From Melanocharis versteri (taxonomy: Eukaryota > Chordata > Aves > Passeriformes > Melanocharitidae), in contig VZTG01003742.1 in NCBI GenBank assembly GCA_013397845.1, forward strand, positions 62,001 to 126,000: 64,000 bases of DNA, read 5' to 3'. Below, one piece after another: positions 10,901 through 23,728 of the stretch. A model generated the notes under the pieces. The model was not told where the DNA came from and searched no databases. It saw only the letters and a program-made list of their open reading frames with translations. Both the position numbers and the translations under genes were made by a program. The stretch's first letter is position 1. Each line of letters opens with the position of its first letter.

Positions 10901-13900
10901 GGAAAGAATGACTTTAGGGCTATTTGGAAGGAAACTGGAAAGGCAGGAGTGTGCTTTTAATTAATCATTTCCGTCACTCATGTTTCAGAGAGCTCCTGCA
11001 AAATAGAGGAACTGAACTGGCTTCATTGCTGGCTCTTTTCAAGATAAAAAAGCCCTTGACTATTTCATGGCTTTATATGAAGGGTAAACAATACACTGAG
11101 CTATTTGACAGCAGGACCTGGCTGTTGTTATCACCTCTTGTCCTCCTTCTACTTTAAATTTACATTTTTATTTAAAGCTATTTTCTCTCCTCCCAGTAGA
11201 TGGAAAACCTAGAGTTATCTCCAAGGTTATCACCAGCTGTCTCTTCCCAAGGTCTGTAGCACAGGTAATTGGGGGAAAGTCAAGCAGCAGGGAGAATGAG
11301 AAGGAAGCCCAGAGCAGGCAACAAACAGCCTTGGATTTAAGTGGGAGGAGAGTCCAATAACCATGAGATGGAGCTTTGCCTTTGGAACAAATAAAGAAGG
11401 CTTCCTCTTAAGTCAGATCTTTTCACTTTTTCAGAAAAAGCAAAACCACGTCAGCCCTGGGAGAAAGGGACAGCCCAGGCTGTGGTTAATGCTCCAGATG
11501 TGAGGAGAACACAGAGAGAAGGAAGGGCTGCAGATAACTTCTCCTCTATCAGCACTTGAGGAAAATTCATTGCCGGTGTCTCTGCTTGGATCTAGACTTG
11601 GAGGGGTGAAGTCTGTCCTATCACAGGCCCGCTGTGAGCCAGCAGCTCCCTCCTGTCTAGGTGACATGGCAGGTGACTGATGTCTTTCAAACACTTGCTT
11701 TTATTCGTGGGGATTGAAGCTTCCTTTTGAAACATCAAATCCCACGGTGGAATGATGGGTGGTGTACACAGCAGAAATCATCTCCTCTGTCGCTGCTGAA
11801 TTCCTCAGAGTGGGGGGTGAAAAAAAGAGGCTCCCAGGAGCAGTTCAACTTTTGTGGAGGCTTGATAAAACCAACCCTGCTTCTTGTTGGTTTTCATTTT
11901 CTTTTAACACTCTGTCATAAAGGGAAGGGATTTCCAGGGGCTGTTTCTGGCTGAGGTTCTGCTGGGGATGGCTTTGTGCTCTTGGTGCCTTTCCCCCTCT
12001 CCTCTGGTGTGCCATGAGGCTCTTGCCTTCAAGCCTCCTTTTTTATTTTTTAAATTTTTTTTTTCCTAAGAAAAGATTTTTTTTTTCTTCTGCAGAGGTA
12101 AACATGATGACTTTTTCATGAGCATGAGAAAGCTCAGAAGCACTTGCAAAGCCCCAGCTCTTGTTTGATTTGTCTTCTGGACAAACAAGGGACAATTCAT
12201 AAGTGTCCAAGGAGGAGAGATTTGATTGATTCCATCAGCAGCATTGCAGGGAGTTGTGGTGGATTTGGGTTTTATTTTGTTTTGGTTTTTTTTTTAAGTG
12301 GAAGTATATAAGGGAGAATTACTGATTTCATTCTCCCAGAACTGTTACATTAAACTTGTCTTCCACGGGTGTAACTGTTTTTCGATTCACTTGACGACCT
12401 CTCATCTTTAAGGGAAATTATTTTCCTCCACCATAGTATAAATTACATGTCAGACTGTTTTTAGGCACTTTCAGGCTGGTTAGTTCAGAGACAGCACTGC
12501 AAAAAGGAGGCAAATTGGGTTTTATTGAGGGACAACTTCCTTTCTATCCCAAGTTGGCTGTTTGGTATCATAATGGAATTTCTGACGCGGAGTCGAGCGT
12601 GCGTGGTTTGACAGGCTTGGACAAATGTAATATCCCACCAGGATCCAAGGCAGCTTTTCTGTATTATTTACTCTTATTTACTTATTTATTCTATTTTGAA
12701 GTGGAGGTGGCTCTTACTCAATATAAAAACCCACACTGTGCTGTGTGATAATGGAGGATTTATTCCTGCTGGGTGTAGAAAGGAGCCCCAGTCATTCATT
12801 TGGTGCACGAGGCATTTCCAGAAATACTTCCCCCTGTCACTTTTTTCAGTTATATTTCCTTCGTGTGAGGCTGGGATAACCCTGAGAAGAGGGTTCACTC
12901 TGGATCTGTGCTCCCACCTTGCTTGTGGCAACAAAATTTGCTCCTGGGAGCAGGGGACACGACACGAGAGGATTGTGTGAGGTCTCAAACCTTCACTTGG
13001 ATAACACAGCTGAGATCCAGAGCCTTGACCAAGGGCAGAGGAGGGTGACAGAGAATAGGAGGTCACTTGTCCCCACCTTGCCAGTGGAGGTTCAAGGCTG
13101 AGAGAGCAGAAAAAGGGCGCATGTTTGTCGTGAATGTGGATTTCAGAGGGGAAAACATCCCTCTGCCCATTCCCACCACGTGGTTTCCTTCAAGGGGAAA
13201 GCAGGAAAACCCCTAAAACTGATCTGCTGTGTCCTTAGGTCTCTTTCTGCCCAATCTGGGTCCTGCTAAAAAATGTGTCTGGTTGGTAGCCTGGTTTTGA
13301 GTCTTCTTTTTTCACTTCTCAGTGCTGACAACACAGGTGTCCACGAAGACTTGAAAAATCCATCAATTCTGGGGTAGTGCTGAAAAGTGGATGTAGGCAG
13401 GGTTCAGATTTCAGCCCCTGGGCACAAACCTGTAAAAAGCCTGAAAATTAAATACTTCAGGGTGAAAAGGAACTTACAGCTTGTAGGTAACTGCAGCTTT
13501 TAAATTATAATTTATGTCTGTGCTTTTAGTCCTGTATTTTTTATCCTTTTAGTTGTTTCCTCTCCCTCTGAACATCAGTGTCTTACTGGGGATGGAATGA
13601 AACCTGAGCTCAAAGGCAGACAGAAGACTGGAGATAGAATATTACTCGCCCCTGTTTTACAAGTGACTGCATTGGGGAATTCATCTGTGTGACTGTAGGA
13701 CACAGAATATTTCCTCTTGAGTGCCTGAATCTCCATTTCTCACCAGCTGGCAAAAATCAAGCAGAACCTGTATTCTCCACCTGGGAGGCCAGAAGGTTTC
13801 TGATAAAGTGCGTGGTGCAGGGAAATGAGGGATGCAGAATCTTCCAGGGCTGGGTGTGGGATCCAGTTAACAACACACTGGACAAGCTGTTCTGATTTCA

Positions 13901-13927
13901 GGGTTTTCTCTGTGCCATTGCCACCAA
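7928..13927. other. Unique noncoding sequence, no CR1 recognised
   Basis: There are six kilobases without a recognisable LINE, LTR or gene. It holds a short (GAGGA)n run at 8,971-8,989 and a GTT/GGTTTT-rich patch at 9,300-9,350. A pyrimidine-rich patch lies at 10,280-10,390 and T-rich runs near 12,040-12,090. Frames of up to about 126 codons (12,686-13,066 minus) carry no known domain. Confidence 0.55.
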
Positions 13928-14005
13928 ATTTCTCTGAATCCTTGGCCAAATCCCTTGACATGGTGTTTAGGTTCATCCTTTTAGAAAATGAGGCAGTTCT
14001 GATAA
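13928..14005 (+). repeat. MIR-like (CORE-SINE) remnant, weak
   Basis: CCTTGGCCAAATCCCTTGACA followed by GTTCATCCTTTTAGAAAATGAGG keeps the order of the MIR segment that ends in a TGTAAAATGAGG-type word. It is strongly diverged and could be a chance match. Confidence 0.38.
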
Positions 14006-14149
14006 CATGCATGTGACAAAGAGGGAATGTTGAGCTCTCCAGGACGGAACAGGAAACCTGTACTGAAGGCATGGCTTTCTAACATTGACTAACATCATTT
14101 TGGGGTTTTTTGCTTGGTTTCGGCTGGGGTTTTTTGGTTTTTTTCTTAC

Positions 14150-14290
14150 TCATGAATGTGCTGATCTAACCTTGCTGATGTGACCTAATCCAGTAACCTC
14201 AAACCTGGCAGCCGTGCATGTACTCTGAGAAATGCTGGAGTGATTATGCATGAACATTAATTAATCCCCAGCATGGTGGAGCATGTCGGG
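14150..14290. promoter_or_regulatory. Candidate conserved noncoding element
   Basis: TGATTATGCATGAAC is followed at once by the 10-bp palindrome ATTAATTAAT (14,256-14,265). ATGCTGG and CCAGCAT arms lie on either side and can pair. POU/octamer-like ATGCAT and paired TAAT sites are usual in homeobox-bound enhancers. The assignment rests on motifs alone. Confidence 0.25.
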
Positions 14291-14511
14291 TGTCAGGGTG
14301 CTGGGGGACAGTTATTCTCTTCCAATGCTTGCCTCGTGCATGAAACTGTAGAAAAAACCCGCAGCACTTAAAATTTCGTGTAATTTTTTTTTTTTTTTGC
14401 CTGGAATTCCTATTGAGATGGAAGTTTTCTCAGTCAGGGACCACTTCCAGCAGCGTGCAGTGCCTGGCACAATGGGACCCTGCTCTTGGTTGTGACCTCG
14501 AAATGTTGCCA

Positions 14512-14528
14512 TAATAATAATAATAATA
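14512..14528. repeat. (AAT)n microsatellite
   Basis: About five ATA/AAT units, a short simple repeat of no evident function. Confidence 0.8.
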
Positions 14529-14670
14529 GTCTGTGGCTTTTGGCACATCACCTATTAATCACAGCAGCTGTCAGGCAAAGCATTAGATGGGAATGGCTCC
14601 CTGCAAGAAAAAACAAATACAACAACACCCTGTGGCTTGTGGAACTTGAATCCACGCTCTGGAGGGTGCC

Positions 14671-14691
14671 AGGGAAGGAAGGAAGGAAGGG
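14671..14691. repeat. (GGAA)n microsatellite
   Basis: About five GGAA units followed by GGG. Clustered GGAA also forms ETS-type sites, but this is most simply a simple repeat. Confidence 0.8.
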
Positions 14692-17689
14692 CTAAGCCCT
14701 GACATTTCACTCTGATTTGTTAACCTTGGCTGGCGTTCAGCTGCTCGGTGCTCAGCCCAGGGGGTCCCCAGAGACACCCAGCGTCTGAAATATTTACAGT
14801 GAGCACGAGCTGGGAGTGAAGGTGCACACAGGCATCAGGGACACAGCTCGCCATGGGGAAGAGGCATTCCTGGCATGCTTTATGGGCTGCTCCTGTATTT
14901 CATGCCTGTGGTGGGTTTTCCTCCCCCAGATTTTGTTTTGTGCAGACCTTGAGCACCCAGAATGCCCTGAGGCAGGAGCTGCATGCTTTGACAGGTGTTG
15001 TGCAAAGAATTTTTTTGCTTCTGGTCCATGGGGTGATGCCTGCTGGAAAAAGCAGGGAGCTTCATCAGGCACTCACCTCAATCCCATGAAATTTGGTGGT
15101 CTGATGGCACAGACCTCTTGTTTCCGTGCTCTGCCGTAGGCAGAAATGTAGGTAAATGTGTTCAAAATTCACTCTCCAGAGGCAGTCACTGAAAATTGCT
15201 CCACGTTTATGCCTGAAGAATTCCCTGGTGCTAAACTGGTCCATCTGCAGAAAGCAAACTGGTCCATTAGAACATCTGCAGAGAGAGAAACCCAAACAAA
15301 ACGAGATTACTGTCAATTTGTGTTTATTTGAATTACTGGATAAGTCCTAGTCATGGATCAGGGCTAAACATGTACAAATAATTGATTTTAGGTTCAGTGG
15401 CTCAAAGCAAAAACACACGGAAAATCTTCTGGTTGACCTAAACCACTCCTTTTTTCCAGTTTTCAGTTAAAATGAAAGCATTTAAAAAAGCAGCAAGAGA
15501 ATGCAATGTTTTAACACAGAGCATTGTTAAATATTTGAAGCTTCATGAAGTATTTTCTTCCTCACCTTGATATTTTCTAATTTTTGTCGTTTAAAAAATC
15601 GACTGAAAATTCCTTCAAAATAAAACATCACCATCTTTAATGCTGCAATTTTACAAAGAAACTTCTCCAACTTTTCTAAGCTATTAAGAAGTATTTTGCT
15701 GCGGGTAATTCTTGGCCTGTGTTGATGGATGACAAGTCAACATCTCTGTCCAGTTTTAACTCAGACCCCAGCATGACAGATGCTGTTGAAAGAGGGAGCA
15801 TGAAGATTTTTAACTGAGGATTCTGACACTTTCTGCTTGAGGATTTTTTTTTGCAGAGGCCAAGGGCGTTAGGGTGTTTTGATCACTTGGGTTAAATTTG
15901 CACTGTGAAATCTTGGGGGAGTTGAGGTGAACTTTTACTGGAAGATGGTTTGAACGCTCTAAGCCAGACCTGCTGTTCTGGAATTGAACCAGAGCTAAAT
16001 TTCAACCTTTTCTTCCTGGGCTCCATGGAAATGACACCATTACAAACATGGAAACTGCCATGAGGTGTCACCTTGGGATCTGGCACCTCGCAGGCTCCAG
16101 GCAGGAAAGAACGAGGCGTGCTTGAACCAGACCAGTGGGAACAACCAAAACCAAGATCCCCTGTGCCCAGTGTTGAGGATTGAGCTGTTCCTCTCCTCCA
16201 CGTGCCACCTCCATGAGCACGGTGTGTCCCTGTGTCCTCCACCACAGCAGCTCCCTCTGGACCTTTTCCACCGCTCCCGACAGGCAGCACTGGCACCTGA
16301 AGGCTTTTGGGGCAGCTTTGCAAACCACCAAGGGCTAAACTTGCTGGGTGAGGAGGCTGTGAAGCTGCTCGGGTTGAGATTTTCCAGGAGAAGTGAAAAT
16401 CAGGATGGTTGCAGAGGTGAGGGCACCTGGAGCATCCCTGGCACCCCATCCCTGCCACGGGGGAGGTATCAGGGCATTTTGGCTCCAGCTCTGGAAGCCC
16501 CATGGAAAAAACAATCAGCATCATTTCCCCGAGGTGTTCCCTGCCTCTGGGAATGCGTGGCCCCACCCATCCCGGTGCAGATACTTGGGAAGGGAGTGCA
16601 GACCCCAGCAGAGTTTATTGGTAAATGCTACCACTGATTAAAACAGGCTTGAGCTGCTGTAGGAACAAGAGGTTGCCATGGAAACAGTCTCTTGATGTGT
16701 CCAGGTTTTGAAACCACTTTTCCTTCCTCTCCCGCCCTCAACGCTTCTTCTTTTTTCTGCTGTTGTTTTGTTGGAGGTTTGCTCTCCTGGGGCGAGGTGG
16801 TGCAGCTGGGCTCTGGGGACCAGGAAGGTGCCAAGAGGAGCTGCTCATCCCACGGAGGGCTGTGAGAGGGTGGGAGACCCTCTCCACTTGGAGGGACTCT
16901 GGAAAGCGGGGTCTGGATGGACCCTGGAGGGTCACAGTGTTGTGGAAGCAGGGGAAAACATCCCAGGGAAAGCCTCTTCCCAAAGGCACCCAGCTGGGAT
17001 GCTCTGAGCCTCCAAAGGGGGCTGTTCATCTCAGTAACGACCCTTCTTCATCGCCTCACTCCTCTTGGGAATGGTGGCAGTGATGGGAAGCCACCTTTGG
17101 AACAATGGGAAATCAAGCCAGTGCCACCAGGAGTGGTTCTGAGAGACAAAAGAGGATCCCCTCCTCCTTCCCCACCCCTGCCCGGGCTCCCTACCTTGGG
17201 AGAGAAGCTTTCATTTCGCTCAAGTGGATGGAAAGCAGCCCCTCCCCTGTGGTGGTGTCGTTATGCAGCTGTGGTGAAGGGCCATTGACGACCCCTGCAA
17301 AACTTTGAGGAGAATTTTCCTGGTAGATCGTTCAGCCCTCCTTTCACACATGGAATTTTTCATTTTTACCAACCTCCTGCTCTGTTTTTTGTTTTCTTCT
17401 GAAACACAGAAGCATCTGCATAAGCACAGGCTCCTCCCTGTGCGTTGCTTCTTTTGTCCCTTCCCTGGGAATTTCCCTGGCTCTTTCCAAGCCCATCCCG
17501 AGCTCTTCAAATTCTGCATGAAACTCCTCCCTGCAGGAGCTATTGAGGACATGATACTATAATGTTATATATTATTTTACTATATTGTATGAGGGAGTTA
17601 TTTCAGTGTGTTACTGCATCCAGAGCAGGCCTGGGAAACCCTAAACCGGGGGTGGCTTTTCAGTCGTGTCCTAAAAGTTCCGAATATTT

Positions 17690-18000
17690 TCCTCTGCAAC
17701 TCCCTGGAGGGTGGAGCCAGGTGGGGGTTGGGCTCTGCTCCCAGGGAACAAGGGACAGGACAAGAGGAAACGACCTCAAGTTGTGCCAGGAGAGGTTTAG
17801 ATTGGATTATTAGGGAAAATTTCTTAACTGAAGGGGTTGTTGAGCCATGGGAAGTGCTGGAATCACCATTCCTGGAGGGATTTAAAAGCCGTGTGATGTG
17901 GCACTTGGGGATGTGGATCAGTGGTGGCCTTGGCAGTGCTGGGGGAACAGATGGACTCGATGATCTTGGAGGGCTTTTCCAACCTAAGTGGTAGCAGGAG
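17690..18000 (+). repeat. CR1 LINE, 3' fragment (AGTTGTGCCAGGAGAGG type)
   Basis: CTCCCTGGAGGGTGGAGCC, GGTTGGGCTCTGCTCCCAGG, GACAAGAGGAAACGACCTCAAGTTGTGCC and AGGTTTAGATTGGATTATTAGG come first. CTGGAGGGATTTAAAAGCCGTGTGATGTGGCACTTGGGG and GACTCGATGATCTTGGAGGGC follow. This is a different 3' UTR type from the GAAGCTGTGGCTGC copies. The terminal ATGATTC repeat is lost after CAACCTAAGTGG. Confidence 0.93.
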
Positions 18001-18212
18001 TTATGAAATCCGAGGTAACCTTCCATGAACTTGCTAAAATATATGGAAACTCTGTTAATTTTATTCAGTATTGCGTCACTGTCCAGACTTCCTCAGCAGG
18101 AAGGAAGTTAATGACACTGCAGTCCCTTTTTGTGGTTTATTTTATGAGTTTATGGTGAAATCCTCAAATAACACAGACCCAACCTAAGGGAGCTGCCGGG
18201 CCTCCCTTGGAT

Positions 18213-18330
18213 TTCATGGAATCACGGAATGGTTTGGAAGGAAGCTTAAAGACCATCAAGTCCCAAGCCCCTGCCATGGGCAAGGACACCTCCACCAGAA
18301 CATTCCACAGGCTCCACTGAGCCAGGTGTG
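18213..18330 (-). repeat. CR1 LINE, 3' fragment
   Basis: In plus orientation it reads ATGGAATCACGGAATGGTTTGGAAGG, CTTAAAGACCATCAAGTCCC, AAGCCCCTGCCATGGGCAAGGACACC, the reverse complement of the CR1 3' end. The rest of the element is missing beyond about 18,330. Confidence 0.9.
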
Positions 18331-21300
18331 TCCCTGCCTTGGATCCGAGCTGCTCTCCAAAGGTGCCTTCTCCCTCTCGTTGCCTGATGCAGCAGCAGTG
18401 ACTGGTTCCATAAATTACCTTATATTTATGTGGTGTGAATCCAGGTCTTAACACTCCCTGTGACGATGGATCTCAGAGGAGTTAATTTGGAAACATCCAC
18501 GTTGTTTATCTGTGTAATTCCCCAAGCTTGGGCTGCACTGACTTACATTAAATGACAAAATGTGTATTTTTGGACAAGGATCTCTTAATGCTTTGCCTGC
18601 CCAGCAAAGCCTGCTGATAAGTGGGGAACACCCAGCAGCCAGAATTGGAGAAGAAACCTCCAAAAAGCCCAGCCCTTTTGCTCCAAGCTTGTAGGAGCTC
18701 CTGTACGTCCCCGTGTTGTGTGTTATTTCTCAGATTTTCAAATTTCAAGCCCTCCCTCAAAGCTTGGACAGTTCCTCACTTTCATGGCATCTTAAAAGGG
18801 ACCAGAGAAGCCCTGGAGTCCTTCTGCAGGAACATCTCAATCAAAGGTGTCATGAAAGGGGTTTAATTTCAAAAGCTCCGAATTACACCTCGATCAGGAA
18901 GGACGTGGTAATGGTGGAATTGCTGAGCTCAGGAGGTTAAAGAATGAAGGGGGATTCACAGTTAACATCTGTGACACACCGAGTCAGGATGAGAGAGCCT
19001 CCGTCCTCAGAGCAGCTATCAAAGGCATTTCCCAGTTCCCATGCTTTTGGGAGACTTTTAATTACTCTGATGTTCGTTAAGAGTCACTTAGGGCCAAAGA
19101 AATGGATTCTTAAATTCGAAGATGCTTTTTTTGCTCCCAGAAATAACGGCAAATCGACCCCAGCGAGGCAAGGAGGATGCGGTGAGCTCAGAGCTGCTCT
19201 GAAGCCAGATCAAATATCAGTTCACATAGCAGCCCCTGCCTCCATCTGCACGAGGATGATGACAGGAGGATTGCTTTGAAATCCTCCGAAGAAAAGCATC
19301 CAAGACAGTGCTCTCCTGGGAAAACCTCTCCTTTCCTGGCGTTCTGTTCCCTGGTAGCTCCAATGCCAGAGGTGGCAGGTGGTGAACCTGTTGTGTGGGG
19401 AGGGGCAGGGGAATCGGAGAAGGGGAATTAGGCAGGTGTTTAGCAAGGCAAGCAGCAGCCATTCAGCGCTGGCATTCCTGGCTTCACCTCCCGGCCACCT
19501 GGAGGAACCCGGACTCTGGTGTCACCGCAGGTAATTGGGGAAAATACTGGAACAACGAGCAGCTTGGGCCACGCGGGTGAAATGCCAAGCAGGACTTGGG
19601 TGGGAGGGGTGGAGGAGACCTCGGGTGCGTAACCTGGGTGAGCTACAGCCACCCAACCGGATTTCCTTGGAGCAAAATGTCCTTGGAGGCAGGGTTTTGG
19701 TGGGGAGCACTCAGAGGGATGGGGGTCTGGGATGGTGCTTGTTAATACGGGCACAGCTTTGTCCCGGGGCGTGGAGCTGCCCTCGGTGTCTCGCTGGCAG
19801 TTCACGATCTTCCTGCTGGCACATCAGAGCCCGGCTTAGCTGGGGAATATTGCGTAAGCCTCACTGGGGACCTTGAGAGCAGATTAATTCCTTGAGCGTC
19901 TTCCTTCTTGCCGCCGGTGAAGTCTGCTGCTCCGACGAGATCCAGGGAGACAGCTGGGCAGGGCTGAAACCTCCTCCAGACAGATAAGGCACGGGAGGAA
20001 GAATGAGATCCCTTCCTCCCGAGCCCAACTGGCTTTCTGGGAGAAAACCTTTCCTGTGGCAGCTTGCAGTGTCCATCTGCAGAGGGGACCTCTCTCCAGG
20101 TACCACGGTGATGGTGATGATGGTGATGCAGTCAAGTTAAGGCAAAGACAGAGTGTGATTAAGTCCCTCTCCCTCCCTCAGGCAGAGCTCAGACTGGGAA
20201 AATGCTTTGGATGCGGTGGCCTGTAATTATGTAATTCTTCCTCGTTATCTTTTCTAATTGTTCTCAGTGCTGTTTCCTAAACTGATTGGAAACAATGGCA
20301 GATGGGGGTGAAGTGGGAGGCAGACGTGGGCATGGCAGGCTGCCAGCGTAGTACAGCACTCTCCAGAAAGGGAGAGAAGAAAGGGAAAAGAGGAAAAAAA
20401 ATTATCCATAGTGGAGACTTGGATGCCAGGACCTGAATCGAGGGGACACCTGAACCACTGCCAGGCTGGGAGGTGCTGCCTGGGGATGTCTCATTCAGGC
20501 TCATGCATATGCGATTTTCTGTGTTACATTCAAGAAATCCCAAGCCTTCCCCCATCCCTGGCACACCTCTGCTCCCCCAGAGCTTTGCTCTTTTCCTTTT
20601 TCCCCAGTACTCCCATGACGCAGGTTGAATCCTCACTGGGAGGGGCTTTGCCGGGAGAATCTGTGGTCTTCTCCCTCTGAGGCACTGAGTTGTTTGTTTG
20701 CTTGTGTATGGGAGAAATAAAATAAAAAAGAGGAGAATTTGGCTTGTTGCATTTGGGGGTGACTGCAGGGCAGAAGGAGGGGCCTTGAGGGGAGGTGTTC
20801 CAGTGAGATTTTTTCATATTTGGCACGGGTTTCAGGGGAACCGCGGGGTGCAGCTCCCCAGGAGCTCCCTGTTGTCAGGTTGACTCATTTTCTCTGCTGC
20901 TCGTCCCCCCCTGCCCTCTCCTTTTGTGGTTTTTTTGGGTTTTTTTTTGCAGGGACGTGCATCCCAGAGGTGTTTGGGGATCTCGCCGAGCCCCTGCTCT
21001 TCTCTCACTGCCAGTCCTGTTTTGCAGCACGGTGGGAAGGGGCAGCTCACACTGCTGCTGTAATTCTTGTGTAGAGGAGGCCAGAACAAGCCCGGGTGGA
21101 ATGTCTGAGCACCAGTTTCCCGTGGCAGGGGGAGAGGACAGATGTCTGTGGGGTGATGTGGGATCCCACAGAGCGGCAGCGTCACCACCCTGGCGATGAG
21201 CAGGGCTCACTTATGGGACGGGAGGTGACCCTACAGAAAACAAACCCTGTTCATCCATGTGGGATCAGCACCAGGCTCTGGAGGAGCCTCTGAACCGCCC

Positions 21301-23504
21301 CTGCGTGCTGGTGCTGATTTACCTTCCTCATCCCAGGCTCTGAGTGTTCAATTTTTGTCTCAGCCCCCGTGTCCTGACAGCGCTGGGAGCTGGGCAAGCG
21401 GCTGAGGGGGGAAAACAGAATTTATCAGAGCTGCCCTCTCCTCCTCCAGAGCCAGAGCTGCTCTGCTGTTTTTCCATCACTGCTGACATCTCCGTGTGCC
21501 TGCAGGCTGCTGCTGCCAGCACTGTCCCAGCTGGCCCAGCCTCTCTGGCTTTTCTGCATGGTTTTCCAGGATGGAGAGGGGAAATGCTGCCTGAGGTTTG
21601 TCCTCAGGGTTGGAGTGCAGGTTTCCTTCCTGCTGCGGGGTGAGTGGGGTCGGGGAGATGGGGCTGAAAGGAGCAGGAGCTGGAGGTTGCTGCAGGTGGG
21701 GTAGTTCCACTCGGGATTTGAGGGGTCTGAGCTGTGGTGATCTCCAGCCGCCCCTGGGCAGGAGTGGAAGAGAAATAACCAGCAGGGAATGGCAAAGAGA
21801 TGAATCCCAGCTCCCAGCACGGCTCCCTGGGTGCCACCAGGTGTGCACCACCTGCAGTTCTCCTGTGGGTCTGGACAGCAGATTTGCTTTTGCATGAACC
21901 AGGGCAGGGCAGCTCAGTCTGTCAAAGGTTGAAGAAACTCCCTTTGCTGTCTCCTGAGTGTGTCCTGGGCTTGCTCAGTGCTGACAGGCACACAAGTTGA
22001 TGGTTGGCAGATATTTTCCCCAGCAATTCTTCTTCTTCTTGTTGGCTGCATAAATATGTGAACTTCTTCCTTTTGTCTCAGTAGACTTTTTGCCTCAGAA
22101 GTTCCCATGATGATACAGCACGGGGAAAAAAGCCAGTTGTTTCTATCAGCTTTGTATTTGGACATTTTAAATTCCATTTTTTTCTCACGGGATTGTTCTT
22201 TTCCTTGTGTTATGAGGCAGAAAGAACAAAAGATCCCTCTATCATTTTCTAATATACCTTTATCATCCCTCTTCACATTCATCTGCTCTCTGAAATGCAC
22301 TGTCTGAGAGCTCCTGCTAATCCCTCTTCACGAGCACAGGTTTGCCATGACCTTGATCAGCCTTGTCACAGCTTCCTGGACTATATTTAGGGCAGATCAG
22401 TGCCTTTTGGGATGGGTGGCAATCCCCTGTGCAGTGGCGTGTCCCTGGAACTTGGGACAGGATGCCCCATCTCAGGCAAACAGGGGAGACCCACCAACGC
22501 TGGATTGCAGAAGGGCATCCTCAAGGAAGTTATTGGTGGATGTTCTACCAGAAAAATACGATGCTGAGGGAGATTTTTGCCACAGCAACCACTAAGGCCG
22601 GACCTCAGCAATGGCTGGCACTGGGATGTGGGGGCTGGTGTCGGGATGAGGACTTCGGGAGGAGCAGGTGTGAATGGGGAGGAAATCTCAGCTCCTTCCC
22701 AGGTGCTTCCCTCTGGAAGAGGGAAATCATTCTCCCTCCAGTCCCAGGATTGATAGATTTATTTATTTATTTATTTATTTATTCGTGCGTGTGTGAGGTG
22801 TGTATTTACATCACTTTCACCACACGTCTGCATTACTTTCTTCTCTCTTTTTGCAGAGCGCAATCCCAGGACTGTCTGTCGGGAAATAAAATCAGAGCAA
22901 CTCGTGTTATTTCAGTGTGTTTCACACAGTTGTTTTTCTTCTATTATTAGTCTTTTTCCCCCTTTCTTTTCCTTTCTTTCCCAGACTAGAACAAATACAG
23001 TGAGACTGGCAGAAAATTGGCAAGCTTCAGCAGTCCAGAGGCAGTGATTTTTTTTCTAAGTATCTTAATGGACTCTGTATTTTTTTTTTATTGTTTTCTC
23101 AGCCTGCAGGTTGTTTGAGTATTTAAAAAAAGAGAGAATTCAACAAACCCCCTCCCTTCCTCCTCTTACCAGCCCTTTTAGAAAGTCCATGAACCTACAA
23201 GAACTCTTCTGAGTTATCCATATTTCAGAAGTCTGCTGAATAGGTCACAGGCATTAATGAAGGAGGTGGAATTATCCTCCAGGCTAAGTCTTGGATAAAA
23301 ATATTTACAGGGGAACCAGACTCACCTGCATCAGCACCCATGTTTAGGCACCCTTGCAGCACTCCTGCTGTCCCTCCAACCTTCTCCCTGTTTTTTTCAC
23401 TGGGAAATTCTGTTTTCCAGTTAAATCTCCTCCAGGTCCCTGCTCCCTGCAGACCTTGCTTCCTTCTGCACAAAGGCAGCAGCACCAAAGCTGTTTTCTC
23501 CTCT
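18331..23504. other. Unique noncoding sequence, mixed composition
   Basis: GC-richer segments (19,380-19,980 and 20,830-21,900) keep several overlapping frames open on both strands, the longest 156 codons minus at 21,425-21,895. A 195-codon plus frame at 22,363-22,950 crosses the TTTA microsatellite. None shows a domain, and no splice-site pair supports an exon. AT-rich, T-run-rich text lies at 22,900-23,150. Confidence 0.55.
22756..22784. repeat. (ATTT)n microsatellite
   Basis: About seven ATTT units. Any frame read through it gives an artificial LFIYLFIY-like peptide. Confidence 0.9.
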
Positions 23505-23728
23505 TGGCCCCAAGTTGTGCCAGGGGAGGTTTAGCTTGGATATTTGGGAAAATTTCTTCACCCAAAGGGTTGTGAAACTCTGGAACAGCTGCCCAGGGCA
23601 GTGGTGGAGTCCCCATTCCTGGAGGGATTTGAGGACATGGGTTCGTGGTGGGCTGGGCAGTGCTGGGTTCATGGTTGGATTTGGTGGTCTCAGAGGGTTT
23701 TTCCAACCTAAATGAATTTGTGATTAAT
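23505..23728 (+). repeat. CR1 LINE, 3' fragment (AGTTGTGCCAGGGGAGG type)
   Basis: CCCAAGTTGTGCCAGGGGAGG, TTTGGGAAAATTTCTTCACCC, AAAGGGTTGTGAAACTCTGG, CAGCTGCCCAGGGCAGTGGTGGAGTCCCC and TTTCCAACCTAAATGAATTTGTGATT occur in order. It is the same subtype as the copy at 17.7 kb. Confidence 0.95.

Larger units (their letters stand above)
14006..17689. other. Unique noncoding sequence with AT-rich and GC-rich halves
   Basis: 14,150-14,290 is listed separately as a regulatory candidate. A GGAA run lies at 14,671-14,691 and an (AAT)n run at 14,512-14,528. 15,340-15,860 is AT-rich. 16,060-17,300 is GC-richer, and that is why long frames stay open on both strands (224 codons minus at 15,892-16,566; 190 codons plus at 16,065-16,637). 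The two overlap and neither resembles a protein family. Confidence 0.55.

Noticed and set aside
15892..16637. Overlapping 224-codon minus and 190-codon plus frames
   Set aside because: Both are open only because the sequence is GC-rich. They overlap on opposite strands, resemble no family and lack splice context.
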